Shown here: piece by piece, positions 29,521-38,472 of the stretch
How the letters are laid out: each line of letters starts with the position of its first letter
Numbering within the stretch: the stretch's first letter is position 1
From: Nitratireductor aquibiodomus NL21 = JCM 21793
GTDB taxonomy: Bacteria; Pseudomonadota; Alphaproteobacteria; Rhizobiales; Rhizobiaceae
Direction: 5' to 3'
DNA length: 47,441 bases
Assembly: GCF_000615975.1 (NCBI RefSeq)
Contig: NZ_BAMP01000027.1
Span: 1 to 47,441, forward strand
The notes under the pieces: generated by a model
Told to the model about the DNA's origin: nothing
The model's database searches: none
Seen by the model: only the letters and a program-made list of their open reading frames with translations
Position numbers and translations under genes: made by a program

Positions 29521-30660
29521 TCAGTCCCTCACCTCGCTTCTTGCCGAAAACCCTGATGTATTCGCTTCGCCGCCCTTGGCGAGCGCCTTGGCCTGTTTGA
29601 CCCAGTCCTCGCGCTCGATGCGGCCATGAAAGCTCAGATAACCGTCGACCCATTCGCGCTCGGCCTTCTTCCACTTCGAAACCTGCTCGAAGGTGAAGAT
29701 GCCGAGATCGTGCAGAATGCCCTCGATCTTCGGGCCGACGCCGGAAATCATCTTGAGGTCATCAGGCTCTGCCGGACGATCAATGCCAACCGGACGGTTC
29801 TTGTCTTCCAGCGACGGCTTTTCCGCCTTTTTCGCCGCGGCGGGCTTTTTCTTCGGCGCGGAGCTGGACGAGACAGCAGCGGCTGCAGAAGTTTTTCCGC
29901 TGTCCGCTTTGACCGGCGACGGCGACTTGATGGCCGGATCAGTTTCGGCCGCAGAAGTGTCGGGCTTGGCAGCGCGCGACGGCGGCACCTCGGTGCCTGC
30001 GGCTTTCGCCCTGCTGCCGGCCTTCGTCTTCGTCTTGCCGGTGACGGCCTTTTCATCGGTCAGCGCCGTGAGGCCACTGGCAGGAGCCGAATAGATGCGG
30101 TCGATCTGCGGACCGGGCTTGATCGTGTCACCCTTGCCCGATTCGAACGCATCGATGATTTCTTCAAGGCGCTCGGGCGTCAGATCCTCATATGTGTCCT
30201 TGAAGATCATGACCATCGGCGCATTCACGCAGGCGCCCTGACACTCCACCTCCTCCCACGACAGCGTGCCGTCGGCATTGGGGTGGAAGGGTTCGGGATT
30301 GATCTTCTTCTTGCACAGATCGATCAGTTCGCCAGAGCCGCGCAGCATGCAGGGCGTGGTGCCGCAGACCTGAATGTGGGCGCGGGTGCCAACGGGGGCG
30401 AGCTGGAACTGAGTGTAGAAGGTCGCCACTTCGAGCACGCGGATCAGTGGCATGTCCAGCATTTCCGCGACATGCTCAATGGCTGCGCGCGTGACCCAGC
30501 CTTCCTGCTCCTGCGCAAGCATCAAAAGCGGGATCACCGCCGACTGCTTGCGGTCCTTCGGATATTTGCCCAGCCAGCGCTTCACTTCCCCGTTCATGGC
30601 ACGGGAAAAAGCGAAGCTCTCGGGCTGGACGGCTTCGTCTGCGAGACGGCGGACTGACAT
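29521..30660 (-). CDS. nuoE: NADH-quinone oxidoreductase subunit E with C-terminal HhH-like extension
   Basis: 379-aa subunit, far longer than the roughly 165–200 aa of most NuoE. Residues 1–190 are the thioredoxin-like [2Fe-2S] domain with ligands Cys99, Cys104, Cys140 and Cys144. Residues 195–290 are a low-complexity Ala/Lys/Ser/Pro linker. Residues 300–360 (LKMISGVGPKIEGILHDLGI, then FTFEQVSKWKKAEREWVDGY) form a helix-hairpin-helix-type module like that of ribosomal L21-type and other “GVGPKIE” proteins. This extension is a known feature of rhizobial NuoE; its role is not established. One base pair apart from nuoD. Confidence 0.94.
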   Translation of the reverse strand: MSVRRLADEAVQPESFAFSRAMNGEVKRWLGKYPKDRKQSAVIPLLMLAQEQEGWVTRAAIEHVAEMLDMPLIRVLEVATFYTQFQLAPVGTRAHIQVCGTTPCMLRGSGELIDLCKKKINPEPFHPNADGTLSWEEVECQGACVNAPMVMIFKDTYEDLTPERLEEIIDAFESGKGDTIKPGPQIDRIYSAPASGLTALTDEKAVTGKTKTKAGSRAKAAGTEVPPSRAAKPDTSAAETDPAIKSPSPVKADSGKTSAAAAVSSSSAPKKKPAAAKKAEKPSLEDKNRPVGIDRPAEPDDLKMISGVGPKIEGILHDLGIFTFEQVSKWKKAEREWVDGYLSFHGRIEREDWVKQAKALAKGGEANTSGFSARSEVRD

Positions 30661-31850
30661 TTATCTGTCTACCTCACCAAACACGATGTCGAGGGAGCCA
30701 AGCACGGCGGCGACGTCGGCCAGAAGATGGCCGCGGCACAGGAAATCCATGGCCTGGAGATGAGCAAAGCCCGGCGCGCGCAGCTTGCAGCGATAGGGCT
30801 TGTTGGAACCGTCGGAGACCAGATAGACGCCGAACTCACCCTTGGGCGCTTCCACACAGGCATAAACCTCGCCTTCGGGGACGTGGTAGCTTCAGTGTAG
30901 AGCTTGAAGTGATGGATCAGCGCTTCCATCGACCGCTTCATCTCGCCACGCTTGGGCGGGACGATCTTGCCGTCGGTATTCGAGACCGGCCCCACACGCT
31001 CCGTGCCGAGAAGACGGTCGACACACTGGCGCATGATCTTCGCCGACTGGCGCATCTCTTCCATGCGGATGAGATAGCGGTCATAGCAGTCGCCATTCTT
31101 GCCGACCGGGATGTCGAAATTCATCTCCGGATAGCACTCATAGGGCTGGCTCTTGCGCAAATCCCATGCAGCGCCCGAACCGCGCACCATGACGCCCGAG
31201 AATCCCCAGGCCCACGCGTCTTCCAGCGTCACGACGCCGATATCGACATTGCGCTGCTTGAAGATGCGGTTACCGGTCAGAAGACTGTCGAGATCGTCGA
31301 CCGTCTTGTGGAACGGCTCGATCCAGTTGCCGATGTCCTCGACGAGCTCATCTGGAATGTCCTGATGAACGCCGCCGGGACGGAAATAGGCCGCGTGCAT
31401 GCGCGCGCCGCAGGCGCGCTCGTAAAACACCATCAGCTTTTCGCGCTCTTCAAAGCCCCACAGCGGCGGGGTGAGCGCGCCCACGTCCATCGCCTGCGTG
31501 GTGACGTTCAGGAGATGGTTCAGAATGCGGCCGATCTCGGAAAAGAGCACGCGGATGAGCTGCCCGCGGATCGGCACGTCAATGCCAATCAGCCGTTCGA
31601 CGGCCAGCGCAAAAGCGTGTTCCTGGTTCATCGGCGCGACATAGTCGAGCCGGTCGAAATAAGGCACGGCCTGCAGATAGGTCTTGTGCTCGATCAGCTT
31701 TTCGGTGCCGCGATGCAGCAGGCCGATATGCGGATCAACGCGCTCGACCACCTCGCCGTCGAGCTCCAAAACGAGGCGCAGAACGCCGTGCGCAGCCGGA
31801 TGCTGCGGGCCGAAGTTGATGTTGAAGTTGCGTACGGAGTGTTCGGTCAT
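30661..31850 (-). CDS. nuoD: NADH-quinone oxidoreductase subunit D, apparent −1 frameshift
   Basis: 49-kDa quinone-site subunit of complex I. The frame from 31850 runs from [20 protein letters not shown] (quinone-site loop with two histidines) to KLYTEA, then goes out of register. The C-terminus ([34 protein letters not shown], ending FGEVDR) is in the neighbouring frame. A G is missing near 30889–30892 (GAAGGCTAC read as GAAGCTAC); the restored length is 396 aa, normal. The start overlaps the nuoC stop by four bases (ATGA). Confidence 0.9.
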
Positions 31851-32464
31851 TTGGAGCCGCCCTGCTCTTTCGCCTTTTCATCGCCCGGCAACACATAGTC
31901 CGTGCCTTCCCATGGCGAAAGGAAATCGAAATTGCGGAATTCCTGTCGCAACTCGACGGGTTCGTAGACGACACGCTTCAGATTGTCGTCGTAGCGCACC
32001 TCGACAAAGCCGGTCAGCGGGAAGTCCTTGCGCAGCGGGTGGCCCTCGAAACCATAGTCGGTGAGGATGCGCCGCAGGTCCGGATGCCCGGTGAAAAGAA
32101 CACCGTACATGTCGTAAATTTCGCGCTCGAACCAGTTGGCGGCCGGAAACACTTCGATGGCGGACGGCACTGGCGTGTCCTCATCCGTCGACAGCTTCAC
32201 GCGGACGCGCTGGTTCTGGCGCGGCGACAGGAGATGGTAGACCACCTCGAAACGCTTCTGGCGCGAGGGGTAGTCCGCGCCCGAAATGTCGACGAATGCG
32301 AAGAACTGACACTGGACGTCGTTCTTCAGAAAATTGAGCACATCGACGATGTCGCCCGGCTCGACCAGGAAGGTCAGCTCGCCATAGGCGACGACCGCAT
32401 CCTGAATCTGCGCGTCGAGCTTTTCCGTGACGTAGGCCGCCAGGTCCTTCAGCGCTTCGCTCAT
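31847..32464 (-). CDS. nuoC: NADH-quinone oxidoreductase subunit C
   Basis: 205-aa 30-kDa subunit of the peripheral arm, separate from NuoD as in alphaproteobacteria. The ATG at 32464 ([18 protein letters not shown]) is used; the upstream extension in frame has no coding character. The signature ERE(I)[18 protein letters not shown] with [17 protein letters not shown] after it is complete. Overlaps nuoD by ATGA; 8 bp after nuoB. Confidence 0.96.
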   Translation of the reverse strand: MSEALKDLAAYVTEKLDAQIQDAVVAYGELTFLVEPGDIVDVLNFLKNDVQCQFFAFVDISGADYPSRQKRFEVVYHLLSPRQNQRVRVKLSTDEDTPVPSAIEVFPAANWFEREIYDMYGVLFTGHPDLRRILTDYGFEGHPLRKDFPLTGFVEVRYDDNLKRVVYEPVELRQEFRNFDFLSPWEGTDYVLPGDEKAKEQGGSK

Positions 32465-32472
32465 ATCCGCCT

Positions 32473-33048
32473 CTAACGTTCGATCGTACCGGTGCGACGG
32501 ATCTTCTTCTGCAGAAGAAGAATGCCGTAAAGCAGCGCTTCCGCCGTGGGCGGGCAGCCGGGCACATAGATATCGACGGGCACGACGCGATCGCAGCCGC
32601 GCACCACCGAATAGGAATAGTGATAATAGCCGCCGCCATTGGCACATGAGCCCATGGAGATGACGTAACGCGGCTCCGGCATCTGGTCATAGACCTTGCG
32701 CAGCGCGGGCGCCATCTTGTTGGTCAGCGTGCCGGCAACGATCATCACATCCGACTGGCGCGGCGATGCGCGCGGCGCGATGCCGAAACGCTCGGCATCA
32801 TAGCGCGGCATGGAGATGTGCATCATCTCGACAGCGCAGCACGCCAGGCCGAAGGTCATCCACATGAGCGAGCCGGTGCGCGCCCAGGTGATCAGCGCTT
32901 CCGAAGACGTGACAAGAAAGCCCTTGTCAGAAAGTTCGTTGTTGATGCCCGTGTAGAAAGGATCATCCGAACCAACCGGGTTGCCGGTGTTCGGGTCGAT
33001 CAATCCCTTGGGCCGGGGCGCTACGAGCGTGTCGTTGTTCAGTCCCAT
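32473..33048 (-). CDS. nuoB: NADH-quinone oxidoreductase subunit B
   Basis: 191-aa subunit carrying cluster N2, the last electron carrier before quinone. Ligands Cys70 and Cys71 (tandem, [11 protein letters not shown]), Cys135 (GSCANGGG) and Cys165 ([12 protein letters not shown]) are present. I use the ATG at 33048 ([15 protein letters not shown]), which has a GGGAG site inside the end of nuoA; an in-frame start at 33069 is less likely. It overlaps nuoA by 10 bp. Confidence 0.96.
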   Translation of the reverse strand: MGLNNDTLVAPRPKGLIDPNTGNPVGSDDPFYTGINNELSDKGFLVTSSEALITWARTGSLMWMTFGLACCAVEMMHISMPRYDAERFGIAPRASPRQSDVMIVAGTLTNKMAPALRKVYDQMPEPRYVISMGSCANGGGYYHYSYSVVRGCDRVVPVDIYVPGCPPTAEALLYGILLLQKKIRRTGTIER

Positions 33049-33404
33049 TCCAGCGCTCCCTTCTTCCATTCATAGATGAAGCCGATGGTGAGAATTCCGA
33101 GGAACACCATCATCGACCAGAAGCCGAGCCAGCCGATATCTCCGAACGCCACCGCCCACGGGAAGAGGAAAGCCACTTCCAGATCGAAGATGATGAAGAG
33201 AATCGCCACCAGATAGAAGCGCACATCGAACTTCATGCGGGCATCGTCGAACGCGTTGAAACCGCATTCATAAGCAGACAGCTTCTCGGGATCCGGATTG
33301 CGATAGGCCACCAGGAATGGCGCAACCACCAGCGCAAGAGCGACGACAAGCGCAACGCCGATGAAAATAACGATAGGTAGGTATGAACTCAGAAGCTCAT
33401 TCAT
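33039..33404 (-). CDS. nuoA: NADH-quinone oxidoreductase subunit A
   Basis: 121-aa, three-TM subunit of complex I that forms part of the quinone channel with NuoH. The loop between helices 1 and 2 has [20 protein letters not shown], which is strongly conserved, followed by [20 protein letters not shown] with the membrane acidic pair. First gene of the nuo operon; the promoter must be in the 370 bp upstream. Confidence 0.96.
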   Translation of the reverse strand: MNELLSSYLPIVIFIGVALVVALALVVAPFLVAYRNPDPEKLSAYECGFNAFDDARMKFDVRFYLVAILFIIFDLEVAFLFPWAVAFGDIGWLGFWSMMVFLGILTIGFIYEWKKGALEWD

Positions 33405-33772
33405 GGTCCGACTTTCCGTTGCCCGCCGCGGGCGAGGCTGCGTATCAAGGCCCGTGACCGGGTTTTTGCGCCTACGGCCAAGGCAGCAAGGCTAGGCTCA
33501 TGTTGCAACGCGGCGAGGGTTAGCGCAGGGCGCTTGGCGACGCAAGTCAAACCTTGGCGAGATCGCGGCATTGTCGCACGCATATCCGCCATTGTTCACA
33601 CACAACGCCCTCCCGACGTGCTGCAACAGCGGACTTAACGCATAAAAGCCGTGTGTAAAGCGTTATGCGTTTCCTGTCAGGAGACTCCGCTCTTTTGGAA
33701 CAATCGGGTGGCGCCTGATCCATCCACTGTCTAGGTCTTGTACAAGACAAAAAGCAGGACGGGGCGCCGCGA
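33405..33772. other. divergent promoter region nuoA / ycaQ
   Basis: 368 bp between the divergent starts. It should hold the nuo operon promoter (minus) and that of ycaQ (plus). No promoter is obvious on the nuo side. The only clear element is the palindrome at 33735–33748. Confidence 0.4.
33735..33748. promoter_or_regulatory. perfect 14-bp palindrome upstream of ycaQ
   Basis: GTCTTGTACAAGAC is fully self-complementary and sits 24 bp before the ycaQ start codon. It looks like a dimeric repressor site (the TTGTACAA core resembles GntR-type operators). It is not the alphaproteobacterial LexA box GTTC-N7-GTTC. Confidence 0.45.
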
Positions 33773-34987
33773 ATGCAGAGAGAGCGACTCACACCGGGCG
33801 AGGTGCGGCGAATTGCCCTCGGTGCCCAGGGGTTTTCCACCACGCCACTCAGGGGAACCGTTACCCGGCAACACATAAAGCGCATGCTGGGACGCACCGG
33901 GCTCCTACAGATCGACTCGGTCAACGTTCTGGCGCGCGCACATTTAATGCCGCTCTATGCACGGCTTGGCCCCTATCCGGTCGATCTTCTTGGCCGCGCG
34001 CAATCCAGAAAGCCGCGCATGCTTTTCGAATACTGGGCGCACGAAGCCTCGCTCCTGCCGGTCGAGACCCAGCCCCTCATGCGTTGGCGTATGGAGCGCG
34101 CTGCGCGTGGTGAAGGTGTCTACAAAGGGCTCGTTCATTTCGCCCGCGAGAAGCGCGAACTCGTGGATCGTGTTTACAGGCAGGTGGAAGCCGGCGGCCC
34201 GATCGCCGCATCCGACTTCGAGGGAGAGACGGGAAGCGGCGGCTGGTGGGGCTGGAGCGAGACCAAGAAGGCGCTTGAATGGCTATTCTGGTGCGGGCGC
34301 ATCACCACGCATTCGCGCCGCCCCAGTTTCGAGCGCCTCTACGATCTTCCCGAGCGCGTTCTGCCGCGAGAGGTCCTTGAGACGCCCACACCGCGTGAAG
34401 ACGATGCGCAGCGCGCCCTCGTCGACATCGCTGCGCGTGCGCTCGGTGTTGCCAGCGAACCGGACATCAGAGATTACTTTCGACTGAAGCCCGCCACCTC
34501 CCAGGCACGCGTCGCCGAGCTCGTGGAAGAAGGTGCGCTGCAGCCGGTGGAGGTCAAGGGCTGGCGTCACCCCGCATATCTCCACAGGGACGCACAGCTC
34601 CCGCGCCGTATCGACAGACCCGCCCTCCTCGCCCCTTTCGATCCGGTCGTGTGGGAGCGCGACAGAGCCGAGCGCATTTTCGGATTTCGCTACCGGATCG
34701 AGATTTACACGCCTGCCCACAAACGTGTGCATGGCTACTATGTCCTGCCCTTTCTTCTGGGGGATCGCATTGTCGCACGCGTCGATCTCAAAGCGGACCG
34801 CGCCGGGCGGGTTCTTCTTGTCCAGTCGAGCCATGCGGAGCGACACGCACCGGCTCACACATCAGAAGCCCTTTACGCAGAACTCCAGCGTCTATCGCGC
34901 TGGCTGAATCTGGATACCATCACCATTATGCCGCGCGGAGATGTTGCAGACCGCCTCAAAGCCGAAGCTTCCAGGCATCGGGACTGA
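33773..34987 (+). CDS. ycaQ: YcaQ-type winged-helix DNA glycosylase
   Basis: 404-aa protein of the HTH_42/YcaQ (AlkZ-like) superfamily, which unhooks DNA interstrand crosslinks such as those of nitrogen mustards. The family's catalytic Q-x-D signature is visible as Gln46-Ile-Asp48 in RTGLLQIDSVNVLARAHLMP. FEYWAHEASLLP and the RPALLAPFDPVVWERDRAER block before the C-terminal FGFRYRIEIYTPAHKRVHGYYV domain are also typical. The tandem winged-helix fold is inferred from family knowledge. It is monocistronic, with the palindrome at 33735 as a possible control site. Whether it belongs to the AlkZ or YcaQ (AZL) branch cannot be settled; Q-x-D favours the YcaQ branch. Confidence 0.88.
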   Translation: MQRERLTPGEVRRIALGAQGFSTTPLRGTVTRQHIKRMLGRTGLLQIDSVNVLARAHLMPLYARLGPYPVDLLGRAQSRKPRMLFEYWAHEASLLPVETQPLMRWRMERAARGEGVYKGLVHFAREKRELVDRVYRQVEAGGPIAASDFEGETGSGGWWGWSETKKALEWLFWCGRITTHSRRPSFERLYDLPERVLPREVLETPTPREDDAQRALVDIAARALGVASEPDIRDYFRLKPATSQARVAELVEEGALQPVEVKGWRHPAYLHRDAQLPRRIDRPALLAPFDPVVWERDRAERIFGFRYRIEIYTPAHKRVHGYYVLPFLLGDRIVARVDLKADRAGRVLLVQSSHAERHAPAHTSEALYAELQRLSRWLNLDTITIMPRGDVADRLKAEASRHRD

Positions 34988-35426
34988 CACCAGTCATAGC
35001 ATCCAAATTTCAGGTTACAATAAAAATTTTTGCAACTTCTGGCATTTTTACTATGTAGTTACAAAATTTTTTGAGATTTTTTTTTGATCGCCAATTCATG
35101 AGAAGAACATATTGCTTCGATGGATCGACAACTGTTCCGGGTTCGCCAAATTTCTATTTTCTCAATTTTAAGGCGAGATAACCGATCCAGATCGGGTAGC
35201 CCCACTCCAATAAAACCCCGCACTCCCGGAAAATCCAGAAAATCACAATCCTGACTTGTGTAACCTTGAGTTGTTCAAAAATATAAAAATCATATAAATC
35301 AAAAGTTGCCTGAAAAATTTCTGCAACCAGATTCCAGCAATCATCAGTATTTGAATCCGCTTTCTCTGTTTAACCTTTGTTTATTTCTGCTCCTGAATCC
35401 TATTCCCGGGCTTGGGAGTATTTGCA
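34988..35426. other. AT-rich intergenic region before the TadE/TadG pair
   Basis: 439 bp with conspicuous runs of A and T (for example nine T near 35080), clearly poorer in GC than anything around it. No gene, terminator or RNA recognised. It may contain the promoter of the following genes and looks foreign or regulatory. Confidence 0.5.
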
Positions 35427-35855
35427 ATGAACAGAAAACTTTTCATAAAATTTTTCCATCGATCAGATGGCACCGCCGCGCTTGAATTTGCAATCATAGC
35501 ACCGGTGTTTTTTCTCACTGTCTTTTCCATGATTGCCTACGGAATTTATCTGAGTGCAGCCCATTCCGTACAGCAGGTCAGCGCAGATGCTGCCCGAGCC
35601 GCAGTTGCAGGGCTTTCACAACCTGAAAGGCAGAAGCTGGCGCGCGACTTCATCGAGCAGTCGATGATCAAGCACCCATTTATCAATGTCGAGAAGTTCG
35701 ACATCCAGGTCGCCGACGACGCCGCAAATCCCAGTCAGTTTACTGTCACCGTCAAGTATGATGCTGCAGATCTGCCTATTTGGTCCCTCTATTCCTACGC
35801 CATGCCTGACAAGGAGATTGTCGGCTTCTCGACAATCCGGCTCGGGGGACTTTGA
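35427..35855 (+). CDS. TadE-like pilus assembly protein
   Basis: 142-aa pseudopilin-like TadE-family protein. The N-terminus (MNRKLFIKFFHRSDGTAALE) leads into FAIIAPVFFLTVFSMIAYGI, a hydrophobic helix headed by the conserved Glu at about residue 20, as in type IV/Flp pilins, with G-T-A-A-L-E-F the prepilin-like cleavage site. The rest is a small extracytoplasmic domain. The ATG at 35427 follows GGGAG at a good distance; TTG at 35412 is possible but unlikely. The next gene begins one base after the stop, and the two form an operon. No other tad/cpa genes are in the window, so this pair is outside the main cluster or an orphan. Confidence 0.8.
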   Translation: MNRKLFIKFFHRSDGTAALEFAIIAPVFFLTVFSMIAYGIYLSAAHSVQQVSADAARAAVAGLSQPERQKLARDFIEQSMIKHPFINVEKFDIQVADDAANPSQFTVTVKYDAADLPIWSLYSYAMPDKEIVGFSTIRLGGL

Positions 35856-35856
35856 C

Positions 35857-37619
35857 ATGTCCTGGAAAAAAAAGAGCGCCTTATGCAGCTTCGCCCGGGA
35901 CCGGCGGGCAAATGTAGCGACACTGTTTGCGCTTTTCCTGCCGATCATGATCGGCTGCGTGGCACTCGGCGTGGATTACGGCAATCTCACCCTGCAGGAC
36001 CGGAAGCTGCAGAAGACGGCAGATCTCGCTTCCATTGTCGCGGCCGCGGACATTGCCAAAGCCGAGGAGGTCGTTGCCAAGTTCTTTGCCCTGAACAACC
36101 AGAACATCGCCGTTGAAACCGACCACGGGCTTCTGCTCGATGAGCGCTACCTGTCTGCCGAAGAATATATTGATCAGGAAAAACGCGGCATAGCGCGGCT
36201 CGTGCGCGGGCGCTATTACCCCGACCCGTCGATCGCCAGCAATCTGCGCTTCGTCGAGATGGAGACATCGCCGGATGCGGCGAAGGTGACAATCAGAAAA
36301 CTTGGCGATCTTTACTTTGGCGCGATGTTCATCGATCCGCCGCAACTCTCCGCAGTCGGCACGGCGTCGGCGGAGAAGCTTGCCGGCTTTTCCGTGGGCT
36401 CCCGTCTCGCAAGCCTCAATGGAGGCATACTGAACAGTCTCCTGGGCGGTCTTCTGGGCACGACAATTTCGCTGAAGGTGATGGATTATGAAGGGTTGCT
36501 CGACACCGACATCAACGTCCTCTCCTTCATGCAGACCCTTGCGACACGCCTGGACCTGAACGCCCTGACCTATAGCGAGATCCTGGAAACAGAACTCACC
36601 CTGCCGCAATTGCTGTCTACAATGCGTCTGACGAGCGGCGTCCCGCCAACGGTGCAGAGCGTTCTCAAGACGCTGGAGACGGCAACCTCGAAGAGCAGCA
36701 GCAAGATCAGGCTGGAACGGATCCTGAATCTCGATCCGAAAGGGCCGTTGACCATCGCTACCGATGCCCCCTGGGACATGAAGATTTCGGCGCTGGAAAT
36801 GATTACCGCGAGCGCCGCGCTCGCCAATGGTGACAACCAGATTGCGGTCGATACAGGCCTTAACCTTCCTCCCCTCACCAGTCTTTCAGTCAAGCTCGCC
36901 ATCGGTGAACCGCCTGTGGGCACGCCCAGTCATGCGCTTGGCCCCATCGGCACCGCCGTGCGCACGGCGCAGACGCGCCTCAAGGTCTCTTTCGAAATCG
37001 GCATAGACCTTGTGGTTCTGAAAACGAAACTGCGTGTGCCGCTCTATGTGGAAGTCGCCCACGCAGAGGCACGGCTCGCCGATATTCAGTGCAGCCCCGC
37101 CCACCCAAACAGAGGAAGCGTCGTCGTCGATGCGATGCCGGGCCTGCTTGAGATTGCGCTTGGCGAGGTCGATGACAGTGTCCTGTCCACCTTCTCGGAT
37201 CAGGCACGGGTCACCCCAGCAAGATGATCGATGTCGGCGGCCTCTTGAGCGTATCGGTGGAAGGCATGGCGCATGTGGAGACACAGAACATGCAGCCTTC
37301 CCGTCTGCGCTTCTCAAGCTCCGATATCCAGAACGCCCGCGTTCGAAACGTGTCAACGCGCGACGTGCTGGGTTCCACGACCAGTTCGCTGCTCGACAAT
37401 CTGCAGCTCGACGTCAAGGTTCTGGGCGGGTCGCTTCTGGGTGGAACGCTCCTAAACAGCACGCTTGTAAAGGGCACAGTCAAGACGCTTCTCTCAAGCC
37501 TGTCGGAACCGATCGACGAACTCCTCTACAATGTGCTTGCGCTGGCCGGCGTGAAGATCGGCGAAGCCGATGTGAGGGTTACCGGCGTAAACTGCGAACG
37601 CCCGGTGCTCGTACAATAA
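35857..37619 (+). CDS. TadG-related pilus assembly protein, apparent −1 frameshift
   Basis: A TadG/DUF2134-type protein: RDRRANVATLFALFLPIMIG followed by CVALGVDYGNLTLQDRKLQK, then TADLASIVAAADIAKA, the usual membrane-anchored head, and a long extracellular part. The frame ends at 37227 with RVTPAR; the C-terminal 130 residues (KMIDVGGLLSVSVEGMAHVE and on to 37619) continue in another frame. One base is missing near 37213–37220 (CCCCC read as CCCC); repair gives 587 aa. Downstream is a strong terminator at 37646. The head resembles TadG; the middle and tail are not recognised, and no von Willebrand MIDAS motif is evident. Confidence 0.7.
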
Positions 37620-37645
37620 AGCCCCGGAGAAACGTGCAGCCACTT

Positions 37646-37676
37646 GCCCCGCAAACCGACCTGCGGGGCTTTTTTT
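37646..37676 (+). terminator. intrinsic terminator after the TadE/TadG operon
   Basis: Stem GCCCCGCA / TGCGGGGC (37646–37653, 37662–37669), 8-nt loop, then seven T. Confidence 0.9.
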
Positions 37677-37824
37677 GTTCCCAGCCAAGGTCGATCCTGT
37701 CGACCAACCGTAACAGCGGACGTAAACGGCCCGTTGGTGCCAGAGAACAAAACGGTGTATAATCGCGGCTTCCCGCCATATGCCACGACTGGAGCGTGGA
37801 CCATTTGGCGATGTGGAGGAGATC

Positions 37825-38064
37825 ATGAAACGCTATGCACTTCTTGTCGCGCTGATCGGCCTGTCGCCGGCAGCGGCTTATGCACATTCATGCCCGGTTC
37901 TGATGGGTGAAATCGACCAGGCAATGCCGACCGCCTCGCTCTCGGAAAGCGACAGGGCCCGGGTCCAGGAGCTGCGCGCCCAGGGCGAGGAGCAGCACAA
38001 GGCTGGCGATCACGACGCGTCCATGTCCAGTCTTGAGGAAGCCAAGGCCCTGCTCGGCCTGTAG
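37825..38064 (+). CDS. small secreted hypothetical protein
   Basis: 79-aa precursor. A clean signal peptide (MKRYALLVALIGLSPAAAYA, cleaved before HSCPVLM) follows a GGAGGAGAT ribosome site. The mature part is about 59 residues, starts with His-Ser-Cys and is mostly helical and acidic: MGEIDQAMPTASLSESDRAR and on to DASMSSLEEAKALLGL. Sequences of this kind (HSCP.LM..ID) are known in rhizobia as uncharacterised proteins. An N-terminal His and Cys could bind a metal, which is only a guess. The stop codon is the first base of the palindromic repeat at 38064. Confidence 0.75.
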   Translation: MKRYALLVALIGLSPAAAYAHSCPVLMGEIDQAMPTASLSESDRARVQELRAQGEEQHKAGDHDASMSSLEEAKALLGL

Positions 38065-38165
38065 AGCATCGGACCGAAAAGTGGAATCCGGTTTTCGGAT
38101 TATTCCGATGCTCCAGCAATAGATCAGATCGTCCTTTGTGCGTCCGGATGGGCGCACGGCGATCT
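38064..38165. repeat. palindromic intergenic repeat, copy 1
   Basis: 102-bp composite element. The left half is a double hairpin: outer arms GAGCATCGGA / TCCGATGCTC and inner CCGAAAA / TTTTCGG. The right half is a smaller hairpin with GTGCG / CGCAC arms. A second copy is at 41923–42023. This resembles the palindromic elements common in Mesorhizobium-type genomes. Confidence 0.85.
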
Positions 38166-38201
38166 GGTGTCGACGCCAGCCGCGGCCCCGCCGCAGAAAA
38201 C

Positions 38202-38400
38202 AAAAAAGCGGGCCGTGGCCCGCTTCCTTCGCTCCTGAGAGCCAACCGGGTGCCGGTACCTTCATGGTCACCACGGGGTCGTTCAGGTCGAATACAGCGG
38301 CTGCCCGGGGAACCTCGCCACACATCCTGCAGGACGTCCCGCTCCGGCTCAGCCACCGCTTATTCCCATGTGGTGGCGAGGGCCGACCGTTGCAAGAGCA
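38202..38400 (-). ncRNA. candidate structured RNA with terminator
   Basis: About 200 nt on the minus strand. A TATATTTAAT box lies at 38404–38413, and the RNA ends in a strong terminator (stem GCGGGC…GCCCGC at 38208–38223 followed by TTTTTT). A perfect 9-bp long-range stem (CCTCGCCAC / GTGGCGAGG at 38373–38381 and 38313–38321) encloses a 51-nt multi-hairpin region; a second long-range pairing GAGCC / GGCTC is possible. Overlapping frames exist but the best one runs through the terminator. It is 6S-like in size and architecture, but I cannot confirm any family. Confidence 0.45.
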
Positions 38401-38472
38401 CCAATTAAATATAAACACCATTCGTTGAGAGGGCTGCCCCATCAGGCCCGGGCCAGATACCTGCCACAACGA

